Shown: positions 7,716 through 16,779 of the stretch, piece after piece | Layout of the letters: each line of letters begins with the position of its first letter | Position numbering within the stretch: the stretch's first letter is position 1 | Origin: Streptomyces olindensis | GTDB lineage: Bacteria; Actinomycetota; Actinomycetes; Streptomycetales; Streptomycetaceae | Direction: 5' to 3' | DNA: 64,000 bases | Assembly (NCBI GenBank): GCA_000696115.1 | Contig: JJOH01000013.1 | Location: 124,001-188,000 of the forward strand | The notes under the pieces: model-generated | Seen by the model: the letters and a program-made list of their open reading frames with translations, nothing else | Told to the model about the DNA's origin: nothing | The model's database searches: none | Position numbers and translations under genes: made by a program

Positions 7716-8668
7716 TGTCCCGCACCTTCCGTACGGCGGCCGTGATCGGCGCCGGAACCATCGGACTCTCCTGGACGGCGCTGTTCGCCGCGCACGGGCT
7801 GATCGTCCGGGTGAGCGACCCGCGCGAGGACCTCGCCGAGGCCGTCGCGGACGCCCTGGACCGGTACGGCCCGCACCTGGCCGCCCGCGGCCTGGACGTG
7901 ACCGGCCTCGCCGACCGGGTGCGCCTCGCACGCGGTGTCGCCGAGGCGGTGCGGGGCGCGGACGTCGTCCAGGAGAACGGCCCCGAGCGGGTCGCCTTCA
8001 AGCGGGAGCTGTTCGCCACCCTCGCCCGCGAGGCGCCCGGGCACGCGCTGCTGCTCAGCTCCTCGTCGGCGATCCCGTCGACCGCGTTCGCCGGGGAGCT
8101 GGCGGACGCCGACGCCGCACGCGTCCTCGTCGGCCACCCCTTCAACCCGCCGCACGTGGTCCCGCTGGTCGAGGTCGTCCCCGGCGAGCGCACCGGCGAG
8201 GACGCCGTACGGGCCGCCGTCGACTTCTACACCTCGGTCGGCCGCACCCCCGTCGTCGAGCGCAAGGAGATCCCCGGCTTCGTCGGCAACCGCCTGCAGA
8301 ACGCGCTCAGCCGCGAGGCTGCCCACCTCGTCGAGCAGGGCGTGGTGACCCCCGGGGACCTCGACAAGGTCGTGACGAACTCACTGGGGCTGCGCTGGGC
8401 CACGGTCGGGCCGTTCCTCGGCGCCCACCTGGGCGGCGGACCCGGCGGCTACCGGCACCTCGTCGAGCACATCGGCGCCTCGATGCGGAGCCTCACGGAC
8501 GGCCCGGCGCCGGACGCCGACGCCCGGGAACGGCTCATCGCGGCCGTGGAGCAGGCCTACGGCTCCGCCCCGTACGCGGAGCTCGCCGAGACGCGCGACC
8601 GCAGGCAACTGGCGGTCCTGGACGCCCTGTCCGGCACCACGGGCACGACCACGAAGGAGGAGAACTGA
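7715..8668 (+). CDS. 3-hydroxyacyl-CoA / L-carnitine dehydrogenase-like NAD enzyme
   Basis: 317 residues. The N-terminal Rossmann motif is GAGTIG (residues 12-17), followed by VGHPFNPPHVVPLVEVVPGE, the signature shared by 3-hydroxyacyl-CoA dehydrogenases, L-carnitine dehydrogenase and lambda-crystallin, and EIPGFVGNRLQNAL at the domain junction. It should oxidise a 3-hydroxy group with NAD. Single-domain length with this combination resembles L-carnitine dehydrogenase as much as FadB-type enzymes, so the substrate may not be a CoA ester. Its start overlaps the decarboxylase stop by one base. Its 3-keto product would be a natural substrate for that neighbour. Confidence 0.85.
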   Translation: MSRTFRTAAVIGAGTIGLSWTALFAAHGLIVRVSDPREDLAEAVADALDRYGPHLAARGLDVTGLADRVRLARGVAEAVRGADVVQENGPERVAFKRELFATLAREAPGHALLLSSSSAIPSTAFAGELADADAARVLVGHPFNPPHVVPLVEVVPGERTGEDAVRAAVDFYTSVGRTPVVERKEIPGFVGNRLQNALSREAAHLVEQGVVTPGDLDKVVTNSLGLRWATVGPFLGAHLGGGPGGYRHLVEHIGASMRSLTDGPAPDADARERLIAAVEQAYGSAPYAELAETRDRRQLAVLDALSGTTGTTTKEEN

Positions 8669-8669
8669 G

Positions 8670-9869
8670 ATGACCACCCCGACCGTCACCCCCCACGAAC
8701 TCACCGCGGACTTCTACCACTACGAGTCGCTGCTCCCGGACGAGGAACGCAAGATCCTCCTCAAGGCCCGCGCCCTCCTGCGCGACCAGGTCAAGCCGCT
8801 GGTCAACGACCACTGGGCCAAGGGCGAGTTCCCGAAGCAGCTCATCACCCTGTTCCGCGACAGCGGCCTGGCCGGACTGCCCTACGAGGGCTACGGCGAG
8901 CACCGCCCCGCCGTCAGCAACCTGCTGAGCGGCCTGCTCGCCCTGGAGATGACCCGCACCGACGCCTCCGTGTCGACCTTCTTCGGCGTCCACAACGGCC
9001 TGGCGATGTACTCGATCCACTCCGGCGGCGACCAGGAGCAGCGCGACCGCTGGCTCCCGGCGATGGCCGCGATGGACAGGATCGGCGCCTTCGCGATGAC
9101 CGAGCCCCTCGGCGGTTCCGACGTCGCCGGCGGCATGCGCACCACCGCGCGCCGCGAGGGCGACACCTGGGTGCTGAACGGCGCCAAGAAGTGGATCGGC
9201 AACGCCACCTTCGCCGACCTCGTCGTGGTCTGGGCCCGGGACGTCGACGACAACCACGTCAAGGGCTTCGTCGTGGAGCAGGGCACGCCCGGCTTCGACC
9301 CCGTGAAGATCGAGCAGAAGCTCGCGTTCCGGATCGTCGAGAACGCCGAGATCACCCTGACGGACGTGCGGGTGCCGGAGTCCGACCGGCTGCAGAACAT
9401 CGACTCCTTCCGGGACGTCGCCGAGATCCTGCGCGCCACGCGCGGCGGGGTGGCCTGGCAGGCGCTGGGCGTGATGGTCGGCGCCTACGAACTGGCCCTG
9501 GACTACGCCCGGGAGCGCCGCCAGTTCGGCCGGCCGATCGGCGGTTTCCAGCTGGTGCAGGACCTGCTCGTGAAGAGCCTGGGCAACATCACCGCGTCCT
9601 GGGGGATGCTGGTGCAGCTGGCCCGGCTCCAGGACGCCGGCATCTTCCGCGACGAGCACTCCGCCCTGGCCAAGGCGTTCGTCACCTCCCGGATGCGGGA
9701 GGTCGTGGCGTGGAGCCGGGAGATCTTCGGCGGCAACGGCATCCTCCTGGACCACGACATCGCCCGGTTCTTCGCCGACGCCGAGGCCATCTACTCCTTC
9801 GAGGGCACCCGCGAGATGAACACCCTGATCGTCGGCAAGTCGATCACCGGCCAGAGCGCCTTCGTGTGA
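8670..9869 (+). CDS. Acyl-CoA dehydrogenase
   Basis: 399 residues with the complete fold. FAD and substrate-binding segments include FAMTEPLGGSDVAGG and WVLNGAKKWIGNATFAD. RRQFGRPIGGFQLVQDLL precedes the C-terminal helical domain, and the predicted catalytic base is E378 in YSFEGTREMN, the position used by glutaryl-CoA and short-branched dehydrogenases. It introduces a 2,3 double bond into an acyl-CoA using FAD, passing electrons to ETF. Last gene of the operon, starting 1 base after the dehydrogenase stop region and followed by a strong terminator. Confidence 0.9.
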   Translation: MTTPTVTPHELTADFYHYESLLPDEERKILLKARALLRDQVKPLVNDHWAKGEFPKQLITLFRDSGLAGLPYEGYGEHRPAVSNLLSGLLALEMTRTDASVSTFFGVHNGLAMYSIHSGGDQEQRDRWLPAMAAMDRIGAFAMTEPLGGSDVAGGMRTTARREGDTWVLNGAKKWIGNATFADLVVVWARDVDDNHVKGFVVEQGTPGFDPVKIEQKLAFRIVENAEITLTDVRVPESDRLQNIDSFRDVAEILRATRGGVAWQALGVMVGAYELALDYARERRQFGRPIGGFQLVQDLLVKSLGNITASWGMLVQLARLQDAGIFRDEHSALAKAFVTSRMREVVAWSREIFGGNGILLDHDIARFFADAEAIYSFEGTREMNTLIVGKSITGQSAFV

Positions 9870-9889
9870 TCCACCGGCCGTCGTACGGA

Positions 9890-9918
9890 ACAACCCCAGG
9901 CCCGGAGCCTGGGGTTGT
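9890..9918. terminator. Terminator between the CoA operon and the LLM relic
   Basis: A 12-bp perfect stem (ACAACCCCAGGC / GCCTGGGGTTGT) with a 5-base loop lies between two converging genes and could act in both directions. Confidence 0.75.
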
Positions 9919-9957
9919 GTCGTGTTCGCCGGAGGGTCACGGTGGCCGAGCGGCCGG

Positions 9958-10821
9958 CTAGAGGACCGGCGGCCCCGCCTCGACGCGGCGCAGCACCGGC
10001 GGCAGGCGGTCCAGGTCGGGGCCGGTCTGGATCTGCCGCTCGTCCCACCAGGTGGCGCCGGCGTCGTGCAGCGGGCCGATCACGTCCCTGGCCCCGGCCG
10101 TGTCCGTGGGCGTGGCACCGCCGAGCACGAACTCGAAGGGGTGGTCGGCACCGGCCGTGCGGTGCTTGCGCACATAGGCGACCAGTTCCCGTACCTCGGC
10201 CGCGTCCGGCGCGTGCCCGTGCCGGGCCGTCTCGAACAGGGGTACCGCGCCGTCCCAGCGCGCTGCCCGCCGCATGGGCGGGCGCCGCGGCCAGAACCCG
10301 CCGATCCACACCGGCGGGCCGGGCCGTTGCACGGTCGGGGGCAGCAGCGCCACGTCCCGGACCTCGTAGTGCCGGCCGTGGTGGTCCACCGGTTCGCCGG
10401 TCCAGAAGCGCCTCAGCAGGTCCAGTCCCTCGTCCAGCCGCTCGGCCAGGACGCGGGGCTCGGCGGTGTCGCCGAAGCTGCGGTACTCGTCCTCGACGGG
10501 ACCGCCGAGGCCGGCGGCGAAGACCACCCGGCCGCCGCTGAGCCGGTCCAGGGTGGCCACCTGGCGGGCCAGTTGCTGCGGACGGTAGCGGGGAACCGGC
10601 GTCAGCAGGGTGCCCAGCCGGATCCGTGAGGTCGCGAGCGCGGCGGCGGTCAGCAGCATCCAGGGGTCCGCGAAGGGACGCCCCTGGTGCTGCCGGTGCA
10701 GGACGTGGTCCCACACGAAGAGCCCGTCTCAGCCGGCCTGTTCGGCGGCGACCGCCACGGTCGCGACGTTGCGGGGGTCGGCGAAGTCACCGAAGTTGGG
10801 GATGTTGACGGAGAAACGCAT
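9958..10821 (-). pseudogene. LLM-class flavin-dependent oxidoreductase interrupted by one UGA
   Basis: The frame starts at ATG 10821 (MRFSVNIPNFGDFADPRN) and reads 30 codons to TGA at 10731-10729, then continues without a break as DGLFVWDHVLHRQ to the stop at 9958, 288 codons in all. The expected residue at the stop is tryptophan (AGWDGLFVWDH), so one TGG-to-TGA change explains it. The rest is a complete luciferase-like F420 or FMN oxidoreductase (RIRLGTLLTPVPRYRP, GPPVWIGGFW). It is a very recent nonsense mutation or a base error. Translation could restart downstream, but that product would lack the first beta strand. Confidence 0.8.
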
Positions 10822-11091
10822 ACCGGCAGCATGTGCGATCGGCGCTACTCGGTGTACCGGTATCAACGGGGTAGCGCCCCGGGGCCCCTCTGCACGCGAT
10901 CCACCGCGGCGGCGGTGGCCCGGGGCGCATTGCAGCAGCCGAGGGCACGGAGTCGCCCCACTCCCCCCGGCAGGCCCCCGGCTCGACGGACACGCCGACC
11001 GCTGGCACACTCTCCCGGTCGGAGGGCCGTCGGCCCTGGTGCGGTGAGGCGGGCTCCGTCCGCGGGGTTCGACCGAGGGGGGTGAGGCACG

Positions 11092-11853
11092 GTGAGGTCG
11101 TCGACGCGCGGAAGGCTGCGGTCCGTCGCCTGGCTGCTGTCCGGTGTCGTGCTTCTCGCCCTCGGGGTGGTGTCGGCCCTCCAGGTCCGTGGCGCGCTGG
11201 AGCGGGAGCGGGAGTTCCGGTCCGCGCCGGCCTGTGCCTCGGTGCCGGTGCGGGCGTCGGGGTGCGTGTGGGAGCAGGACTTCACCGTGCGGACCGCCGA
11301 CATGCACCGCGACGAGCGGCGCGAGCCGCCGGAGGCGGAGCTGGTGCCGCCGTCCGGCGAACCGTGGCACGTGACGTTCCGGAACACCGAGCCCGTACTG
11401 TCCGAGATGGAGCCGGACGAGAAGGTCGTCGGGCTGGTCTGGCACGGGCAGGTCGTCGAGGTCCGGGACGCCGAGGGACGGCGGCAGCCGACCTCCTCCG
11501 GCCCCGTGGGCTGGCCCGAGGACCGGCTGGGCGGCGCGCTCGCCTGCGTCTCGCTCGGGCTGCCGGCCCTGGTGGGAGGGGCGTGGGCCCTCCTCGCCCG
11601 GGGCAGCCGGCGTCACGCGGCAGCCGCGACCGTGGTGCGATGGCACGGCGTCGCCCTGGGCATCGCGGCGATCCTGACGCTCTGGGCGCAGTCGGCCAAC
11701 GACTGGCCGCTCTGGGCGATACCGGCGATCTGGGGGCCGCTCGCCCTGCTCGGCCTGGCGTCCATGACGGCCTTCACCCTCGCCGCCCTCCGCGGCGAAC
11801 TCGCGGACGACGCGGCCTCCGCCCCGCGGACACCTCAGCCGCAGACCGGCTGA
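11092..11853 (+). CDS. Membrane protein of unknown function
   Basis: 253 residues from a GTG with a GGGGGGTGAG ribosome site. One N-terminal membrane helix (about residues 12-32, VAWLLSGVVLLALGVVSAL) is followed by an extracytoplasmic domain of about 110 residues with two cysteines (PACASVPVRASGCVWEQDF), then three further hydrophobic helices (about 145-170, 183-200 and 205-230) and a short tail. The overall plan resembles small Streptomyces envelope proteins with a DUF-type soluble insert. No enzyme motif is seen. The last codons (TPQPQTG) lie inside the repeat array at 11831-12053, so the C-terminus may have been altered by it. Confidence 0.7.
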   Translation: MRSSTRGRLRSVAWLLSGVVLLALGVVSALQVRGALEREREFRSAPACASVPVRASGCVWEQDFTVRTADMHRDERREPPEAELVPPSGEPWHVTFRNTEPVLSEMEPDEKVVGLVWHGQVVEVRDAEGRRQPTSSGPVGWPEDRLGGALACVSLGLPALVGGAWALLARGSRRHAAAATVVRWHGVALGIAAILTLWAQSANDWPLWAIPAIWGPLALLGLASMTAFTLAALRGELADDAASAPRTPQPQTG

Positions 11854-12053
11854 GGGAGTGAGGCCTGCCGTCCGTCCCTGCGGGCACCCCTCCGTCAGCC
11901 GCAGGCCGGTCGAAGGAGCCAGGTCTGCCGGGCGTGCACGGGGCACCTCAGCCGCAGACCGGTCGAGGGACTCAGGTCTGCCGTCCGTCCCTGCGGGCAG
12001 CCCTCGGCCGCAAGCCGGTCGAAGGAGTCAGGTCTGCCGGGCGTGCACGGGGC
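11831..12053. repeat. Tandem array of four ~56-bp units between convergent genes
   Basis: A 113-bp block beginning CACCTCAGCCGCAGACCGG at 11831 repeats at 11944 with few differences, and each block is itself two related halves, giving four units of about 56 bp. Each unit carries a short inverted repeat of the form GCAGACC...GGTCTGC, perfect in the third unit. The array covers the last codons of the + gene and of the - MFS gene. It may have expanded from a bidirectional terminator. Confidence 0.85.
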
Positions 12054-13539
12054 TGTGGGCGACGTCGTCCGGGCACTTCGGGTGCGGCTCCCCCGTCCGC
12101 CGGTCGCGCCTCCAGTCGTACGTCGCGAGGGCCAGGGACGCCGCCATGCCGACGAGGCCCGCGCCCATCGCGGCGACGAGGGCGCCCCGGTAGTCGTCGC
12201 TCCCGTCCAGCACCAGGTAGAAGAGCCCGGGCAGGGCGGCGGTGCCCACGGCGGCGCCGAGCCGCTGGCCGGTCTGCAGGGCCCCGCCCGCCGCCCCCGC
12301 CATGCGCACGGGAACGTCGCGCAGCGTCATGGTGATGTTGGGTGACACCACGCAGCCGCTGCCGACGCCACCGAGGAACAGCGCCGGGGCAGCGAGCCAG
12401 GGCGCGATGTTCAGGGGCGCGAAGCGGAGCAGCAGCGCGGCGCCGCCGAGGCCGATGATCACGGCCGTGAGCCCGCCCACGGTGAGCACGCGGCCGAGCC
12501 GGTCCACCAGCCGCCCGGACACCACGGCCGCGCACGCCGAGCCCAGGGCGAAGGGGGTCACGGCGAGGCCGGAGCGGAACGGGGAGAAGCCCAGGCCGCT
12601 CTGGTAGAAGAACGCGAAGACCAGCCAGATTCCGCTGAAGCCGATGAAGTAGAGCGTGCCGACACCGGCGCCGACGGCGTAGCCGCGCACGGTGGTGAAC
12701 AGGCGGGGATCGAGCAGCGGCTGGGTGCCCCGGGCGACGAGGCGGTGCTGCCACCGGGTGAAGACGACGAGCAGCGCGATGCCGACGAGGAACAGCCACC
12801 ACAGGCGCCCCAGGCCGCCGGCCTCGGCCAGGACCAGCGGGTACATGAGGGCGAGGACGCCGAGGCCGAGGAGCAACACGCCGGGCAGGTCCACGTGTCC
12901 CCGGCCTGAGCGCGGGGTGCGGGGCAGCAGCCGACGGCCGAGGAGGACGGCGAGGACGCCGATGGGGACGTTGACGTAGAAGATCCACCGCCAGCCCTGG
13001 GCACCGTCGGCCAGCGCGAGGATGGTGCCGCCGGTGAGGGGGCCCACGGCGGAGGAGATGCCGACGGTGGCGCCGAAGAAGCCGAAGGCGCGACCGCGTT
13101 CGGCGCCGCGGAACATCTGCTGGATGAGCGCGGAGTTCTGGGGGGCCATGAAACCGGCCGCCAGCCCCTGGGCGAGGCGGGCCGCCACCAGCAGGGTGAT
13201 GGTCGGAGCCGCTCCGCAGGCCGCGCTGAACAGGACGAAGCCGCTGAGGGCCAGCAGGAAGATGCGGCGTCGGTCCAGCGCGTCGCCGAGGCGCCCGGCG
13301 GTGACGAGCGCGAGGGCGAAGGCCAGGGCGTATCCGGACACCACCCACTGCACCTGTGCGGCGGAGGCGTGCAGCTCACGCTGGACGGTGGGCAGGGCCA
13401 CCGCCACGATCGACACGTCCAGCAGGCTCATGAAGCCAGCCACCAGGGTGACCCACAGGGCCCGCCAGCGACGCGGGTCCGGCGCGCCACCGGCCGCCCG
13501 CGCGCCCTGGTCCCGCCCTCCCGGCGCTGATGCGGTCAC
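12028..13539 (-). CDS. MFS drug/H+ antiporter, DHA2 (EmrB/QacA) type
   Basis: 503 residues with about 14 membrane helices. Landmarks include LDVSIVAVALPTVQRELHAS in helix 1, WVVSGYALAFALALVTAGRLGDALDRRRIF (motif A) and GPLTGG in the helix 5 region (motif C). It would export small hydrophobic or cationic compounds by proton antiport. The GTG at 13539 is chosen for its AGGAG box 6 bases upstream; an earlier ATG-less extension to 13599 lacks one. The extreme C-terminus (HSPVHARQT) is encoded by the repeat array. No adjacent TetR or MarR gene is present, so regulation is not evident. Confidence 0.9.
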   Translation of the reverse strand: MTASAPGGRDQGARAAGGAPDPRRWRALWVTLVAGFMSLLDVSIVAVALPTVQRELHASAAQVQWVVSGYALAFALALVTAGRLGDALDRRRIFLLALSGFVLFSAACGAAPTITLLVAARLAQGLAAGFMAPQNSALIQQMFRGAERGRAFGFFGATVGISSAVGPLTGGTILALADGAQGWRWIFYVNVPIGVLAVLLGRRLLPRTPRSGRGHVDLPGVLLLGLGVLALMYPLVLAEAGGLGRLWWLFLVGIALLVVFTRWQHRLVARGTQPLLDPRLFTTVRGYAVGAGVGTLYFIGFSGIWLVFAFFYQSGLGFSPFRSGLAVTPFALGSACAAVVSGRLVDRLGRVLTVGGLTAVIIGLGGAALLLRFAPLNIAPWLAAPALFLGGVGSGCVVSPNITMTLRDVPVRMAGAAGGALQTGQRLGAAVGTAALPGLFYLVLDGSDDYRGALVAAMGAGLVGMAASLALATYDWRRDRRTGEPHPKCPDDVAHSPVHARQT

Positions 13540-13755
13540 ATGGGCTCCTCTCACCAGCCGCACTCGGGCGAACCAAGTTCCCCCGCCGGAGGCCGGCACA
13601 CACCGGCCGGGCCGGACGGGACCCGGCTCTCACCCTGGGCACCCGTGCACTACTCGGCGTGATCGACCGGACGCCGCGCGAAGGGGTTCGTTTGAGCGCG
13701 CGAGAACTGTGCAGGCGATGTGCTTGGAAAGACGACCGGCGAAAGGAACGACGCG

Positions 13756-15252
13756 ATGGCGGCGCCCGACAACGACGAGTCGGTGAATCCCGCGGCTGTG
13801 AGACGACACCGGTTGCTGTTCCGGGCGATCGAGAAGCGACGCCACCCGAAGCTGCGCCGCAGCGACATCACCGTGACCGACGAGGCGGCGGTCAAGCGCG
13901 CCACCAAGGCCGCCGCCCTCGGCAACGCGATGGAGTGGTACGACTTCGGCATCTACAGCTATCTGGCCTCGACCATCGGGAAGGTCTTCTTCCCCTCGGG
14001 GAACGACACCGCCCAGCTGCTGAGCTCCTTCGCGACGTTCGCGGTGGCCTTCCTGGTCCGCCCCCTCGGCGGCATGGTCTTCGGGCCGCTCGGCGACAAG
14101 GTCGGCCGCAAGCGCATCCTCTCCCTCACCATGATCATGATGGCCGTGGGGACCTTCGCCATCGGGCTCGTCCCCTCGCACGCCGTCATCGGTCTCTGGG
14201 CCCCGGCCCTGCTGATCTTCTTCCGGCTGGTGCAGGGCTTCTCGACCGGCGGGGAGTACGGGGGTGCTTCGACCTTCATCGCGGAGTACGCGCCCGACAA
14301 GCGGCGCGGCTTCTTCGGCTCCTTCCTGGAGCTGGGCACCCTCGCGGGCTACGTCGGGGCGTCCGGCCTCGTCGTCGTCCTGCAGAGCGTGCTCAGTGAC
14401 GACCAGATGCTGGCGTGGGGCTGGCGCGTGCCCTTCCTGATCGCGGCACCGCTCGGCTTCATCGGCCTCTACCTGCGGCTGAAGCTGGACGAGACGCCGG
14501 CCTTCCAGAAGCTGGAGGGCGGTCAGGTGAAGGCGAGCGAGGCCGCGGAGGCCGTGGAGGCCTCGGCCGCCGCCGACCTCGGCAAGATCTTCACGCGCTA
14601 CTGGCGGCCGCTGCTGCTGTGCCTCGCGCTCGTCGCGGCGTACAACATCACCGACTACATGCTGCTCTCGTACATGCCGACGTACCTGTCCGACGAACTG
14701 GGCTACGGGACCAACCACGGGCTGCTGATCCTGCTCATCGTGATGGTCCTGCAGATGTGCCTCATCAACCAGGTCGGGCGGCTCTCGGACCGCTACGGGC
14801 GCCGGCCGCTGCTGATGACGGGGATGCTGGGCTTCCTCTTCCTCTCCCTGCCGTCCTTCCTGCTCATCCGGCAGGGCAGCGTCGTCCTCATCGCGCTGGG
14901 GCTGCTGCTGATGGGGCTGTCGTTGGTGACGATGCTCGGCACGATGTCGGCGGCGCTCCCGGCGATCTTTCCCACCCATGTCCGCTACGGGTCCCTGTCG
15001 GTCGCCTACAACCTGGCGACCTCGGTCTTCGGTGGCACGACGCCCCTGGTGATCACCGCCCTGATCAGCGCCTTCGACTCGACCCTCATGCCGGCCTACT
15101 ACGCCACGGCCGCCGCGGCCGTCGGTGTGATCGCGGTCCTGTGCATGCGGGAGACCGCCAACAAGCCTCTGGCGGGCTCCCCGCCGTCCGTCGAGACGGC
15201 GGCGGAGGCCGAGGAACTCGTCCAGTCCCAGTCCCCGCGCCCCAGGTTCTGA
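13756..15252 (+). CDS. MFS transporter, metabolite:H+ symporter (ProP/MHS) family
   Basis: 498 residues, 12 membrane helices. GNAMEWYDFGIYSYLASTIGKVFFP at the first helix and RPLGGMVFGPLGDKVGRKRIL are the MHS-family signatures seen in ProP, KgtP and ShiA; GFSTGGEYGGASTFIAEYAPDKRRGF follows helix 4. It should take up a carboxylate or betaine-type osmolyte by proton symport. The ATG at 13756 has a GAAAGGAAC site upstream. A long cytoplasmic N-terminus (about 60 residues) with RRSDITVTDEAAVKRA and a short acidic tail resemble ProP-like proteins of actinobacteria. It stands alone. Confidence 0.9.
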   Translation: MAAPDNDESVNPAAVRRHRLLFRAIEKRRHPKLRRSDITVTDEAAVKRATKAAALGNAMEWYDFGIYSYLASTIGKVFFPSGNDTAQLLSSFATFAVAFLVRPLGGMVFGPLGDKVGRKRILSLTMIMMAVGTFAIGLVPSHAVIGLWAPALLIFFRLVQGFSTGGEYGGASTFIAEYAPDKRRGFFGSFLELGTLAGYVGASGLVVVLQSVLSDDQMLAWGWRVPFLIAAPLGFIGLYLRLKLDETPAFQKLEGGQVKASEAAEAVEASAAADLGKIFTRYWRPLLLCLALVAAYNITDYMLLSYMPTYLSDELGYGTNHGLLILLIVMVLQMCLINQVGRLSDRYGRRPLLMTGMLGFLFLSLPSFLLIRQGSVVLIALGLLLMGLSLVTMLGTMSAALPAIFPTHVRYGSLSVAYNLATSVFGGTTPLVITALISAFDSTLMPAYYATAAAAVGVIAVLCMRETANKPLAGSPPSVETAAEAEELVQSQSPRPRF

Positions 15253-15399
15253 GTCACCGGGCTCATCCGCACCCTGACGGGCCGGGGCCGGGCTCATCCG
15301 GCCGGGGCGGCCGCCTGGATCCGGCTGTCGTCCTGGACCACCTCCCGCGGCTGTCCCGAGCGGGCGGAGGGCACCGGCGGCCGGACGTGTCATCACGCG

Positions 15400-16053
15400 G
15401 TGGAGACCGGGGTGGGGATCGCGGCGCCGTTCGGCCGGCTGCTGCGCGAGTTACGGCAGAGCCGTCGGCTGACGATCGAGGAACTGGCCGAGGCGTCGGG
15501 GGTCTCGGGGCGCGCCATCGGCGACATGGAGCGGGGCCGGAGCCGGCGTCCGCACCGGGGCACGATCACGGCGCTCGCCCAGGGTCTGGAGCTGGACGAG
15601 GCGACCCACGCGCGGCCCTGGCCGCCGCCCGCGCCGCCCGTCCCGGCGCGCGGCCCGCCGAGTCCGGGAGGGCCTCGCCCCACACGCTGCCGAGGGGCGT
15701 GCGTGACTTCGTCGGCCGGCGGGGGGAACTGACCGTGCTGCGCGCCCTCGCGCGGGAGGCCGCCGAGGGCGGCGGGATCGCGCCGCCGGCGCTGGCGGGA
15801 GGCGGCCGACGCCCTGCTCACCATCCGCGGGCAGTTCGAGGCCCGCGGATGGCACGCGCAGGCGGGCAAGGTCCACCTCCATCCGGCCCACGCGCTCGCC
15901 CGCCTCGGTGAGCCGGCCGAGGCCGCCGTCGAGTACCGCGCCGTGCTCGCGCTGGAAGACAGGGTCCCCGCGGACGTGCACGACGGCGCCCGTGCGGGCC
16001 TCGCCGCCCTGACCGAGGGCCGGTCGGCACCGGCCCTGCGGTTCACGCGGTGA
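15400..16053 (+). pseudogene. XRE/NB-ARC/TPR regulator reduced to its two ends
   Basis: The 5' part encodes an XRE helix-turn-helix (GRLLRELRQSRRLTIEELAEASGVS, then DMERGR) followed, after a frame change, by LPRGVRDFVGRRGELTVLRALARE, the usual entry to an NTPase domain. The sequence then jumps to the C-terminal TPR end (EAADALLTIRGQFEARGWHA ... HALARLGEPAEAAVEYRAVL) and stops at 16051-16053. The whole NTP-binding core is missing and at least two frame changes are needed. In full-length relatives this is a large signal-dependent regulator. The remaining HTH could be translated as about 110 residues. Bases 15253-15399 show nothing recognisable. Confidence 0.75.
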
Positions 16054-16080
16054 CGCGGCCCGGAGGGCCGGTGCCCCGGG

Positions 16081-16779
16081 CTAGTGCGCGCGGCTCGTGG
16101 CGGAGGCGAAGCCCAGCCAGGTGTGCCGGTTGTTCCACCAGCACCAGCCGACCTTCGGGGCGTTGCGGCGCTCACGGCCGTCCCGCCCGGTGCCGTTGCT
16201 GATCCAGATCGCCGGGGTGCGGGCGTCCAGGGTGCCGTCGGCCTTGCGCAACCGGGAGCCGATGGTCATGAAGCAGTGGTTGCGCTCCAGGGCCTCGGGC
16301 TGCTGGAGCACCCAGTGGATGCCCTCGGTGAGCACCAGCGGCGTGCGCTCCTCCTCGGTGAGGGCGGGCAGCGCCTCGTCCGGCGACCAGTTGCCCATGT
16401 GGTCGCCGCGGTCGACGCCCGTGACGAGGTAGAGCGGGGCGTCGGGCAGGTCGAGCGCGCACGGGGTGAACGCGTCGACGTCGGGCATGTCGACGACGAC
16501 GAATCCGGGCTTGCCGTCGCGGCGGAGCAGCGGTGCGAGGGCGGAGGCCGGGGCTCTGTCCGGGTGCACCGCCAGCAGGGCGTCGTCTGCGTCGGCCTCG
16601 GCGGCGAACGTACGGATCTCCTCGGCGGACAGCCCGGCGATCTCGTGCACCCCCAGCTCGATCAGCCGCTCGGCCTGCGCGCTCAGGGCCGGGAGTGCGG
16701 GGAGGGCGGTGGAGGTGGAAGTGGCGGGCGAGGTGTCGGGCACGTTGCTCCCTCGGGTCGACGGCGTAGGCGAACTCAT
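16081..16779 (-). CDS. DUF5701 family protein
   Basis: 232 residues. After a Thr/Ser/Pro-rich leader the conserved core reads QAERLIELGVHEIAGLSAEEIRTFA, then FVVVDMPDVDAF, YLVTGVDRGDHMGNWSPDEALPAL, LTEGIHWVLQQPEALERNHCFMTIGSRL, and ends with a tryptophan-rich APKVGWCWWNNRHTWLGFASA. The pattern matches the actinobacterial DUF5701 family as I recall it. No catalytic motif is known for it. The ATG at 16779 overlaps the stop of the upstream AraC relic as ATGA, so the two were once translationally coupled and this gene may have been the target of that regulator. Confidence 0.75.
   Translation of the reverse strand: MSSPTPSTRGSNVPDTSPATSTSTALPALPALSAQAERLIELGVHEIAGLSAEEIRTFAAEADADDALLAVHPDRAPASALAPLLRRDGKPGFVVVDMPDVDAFTPCALDLPDAPLYLVTGVDRGDHMGNWSPDEALPALTEEERTPLVLTEGIHWVLQQPEALERNHCFMTIGSRLRKADGTLDARTPAIWISNGTGRDGRERRNAPKVGWCWWNNRHTWLGFASATSRAH

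Noticed and set aside
11831..12053. A CRISPR array
   Set aside because: Units are contiguous and degenerate, spacers are not unique, and no cas genes are present.
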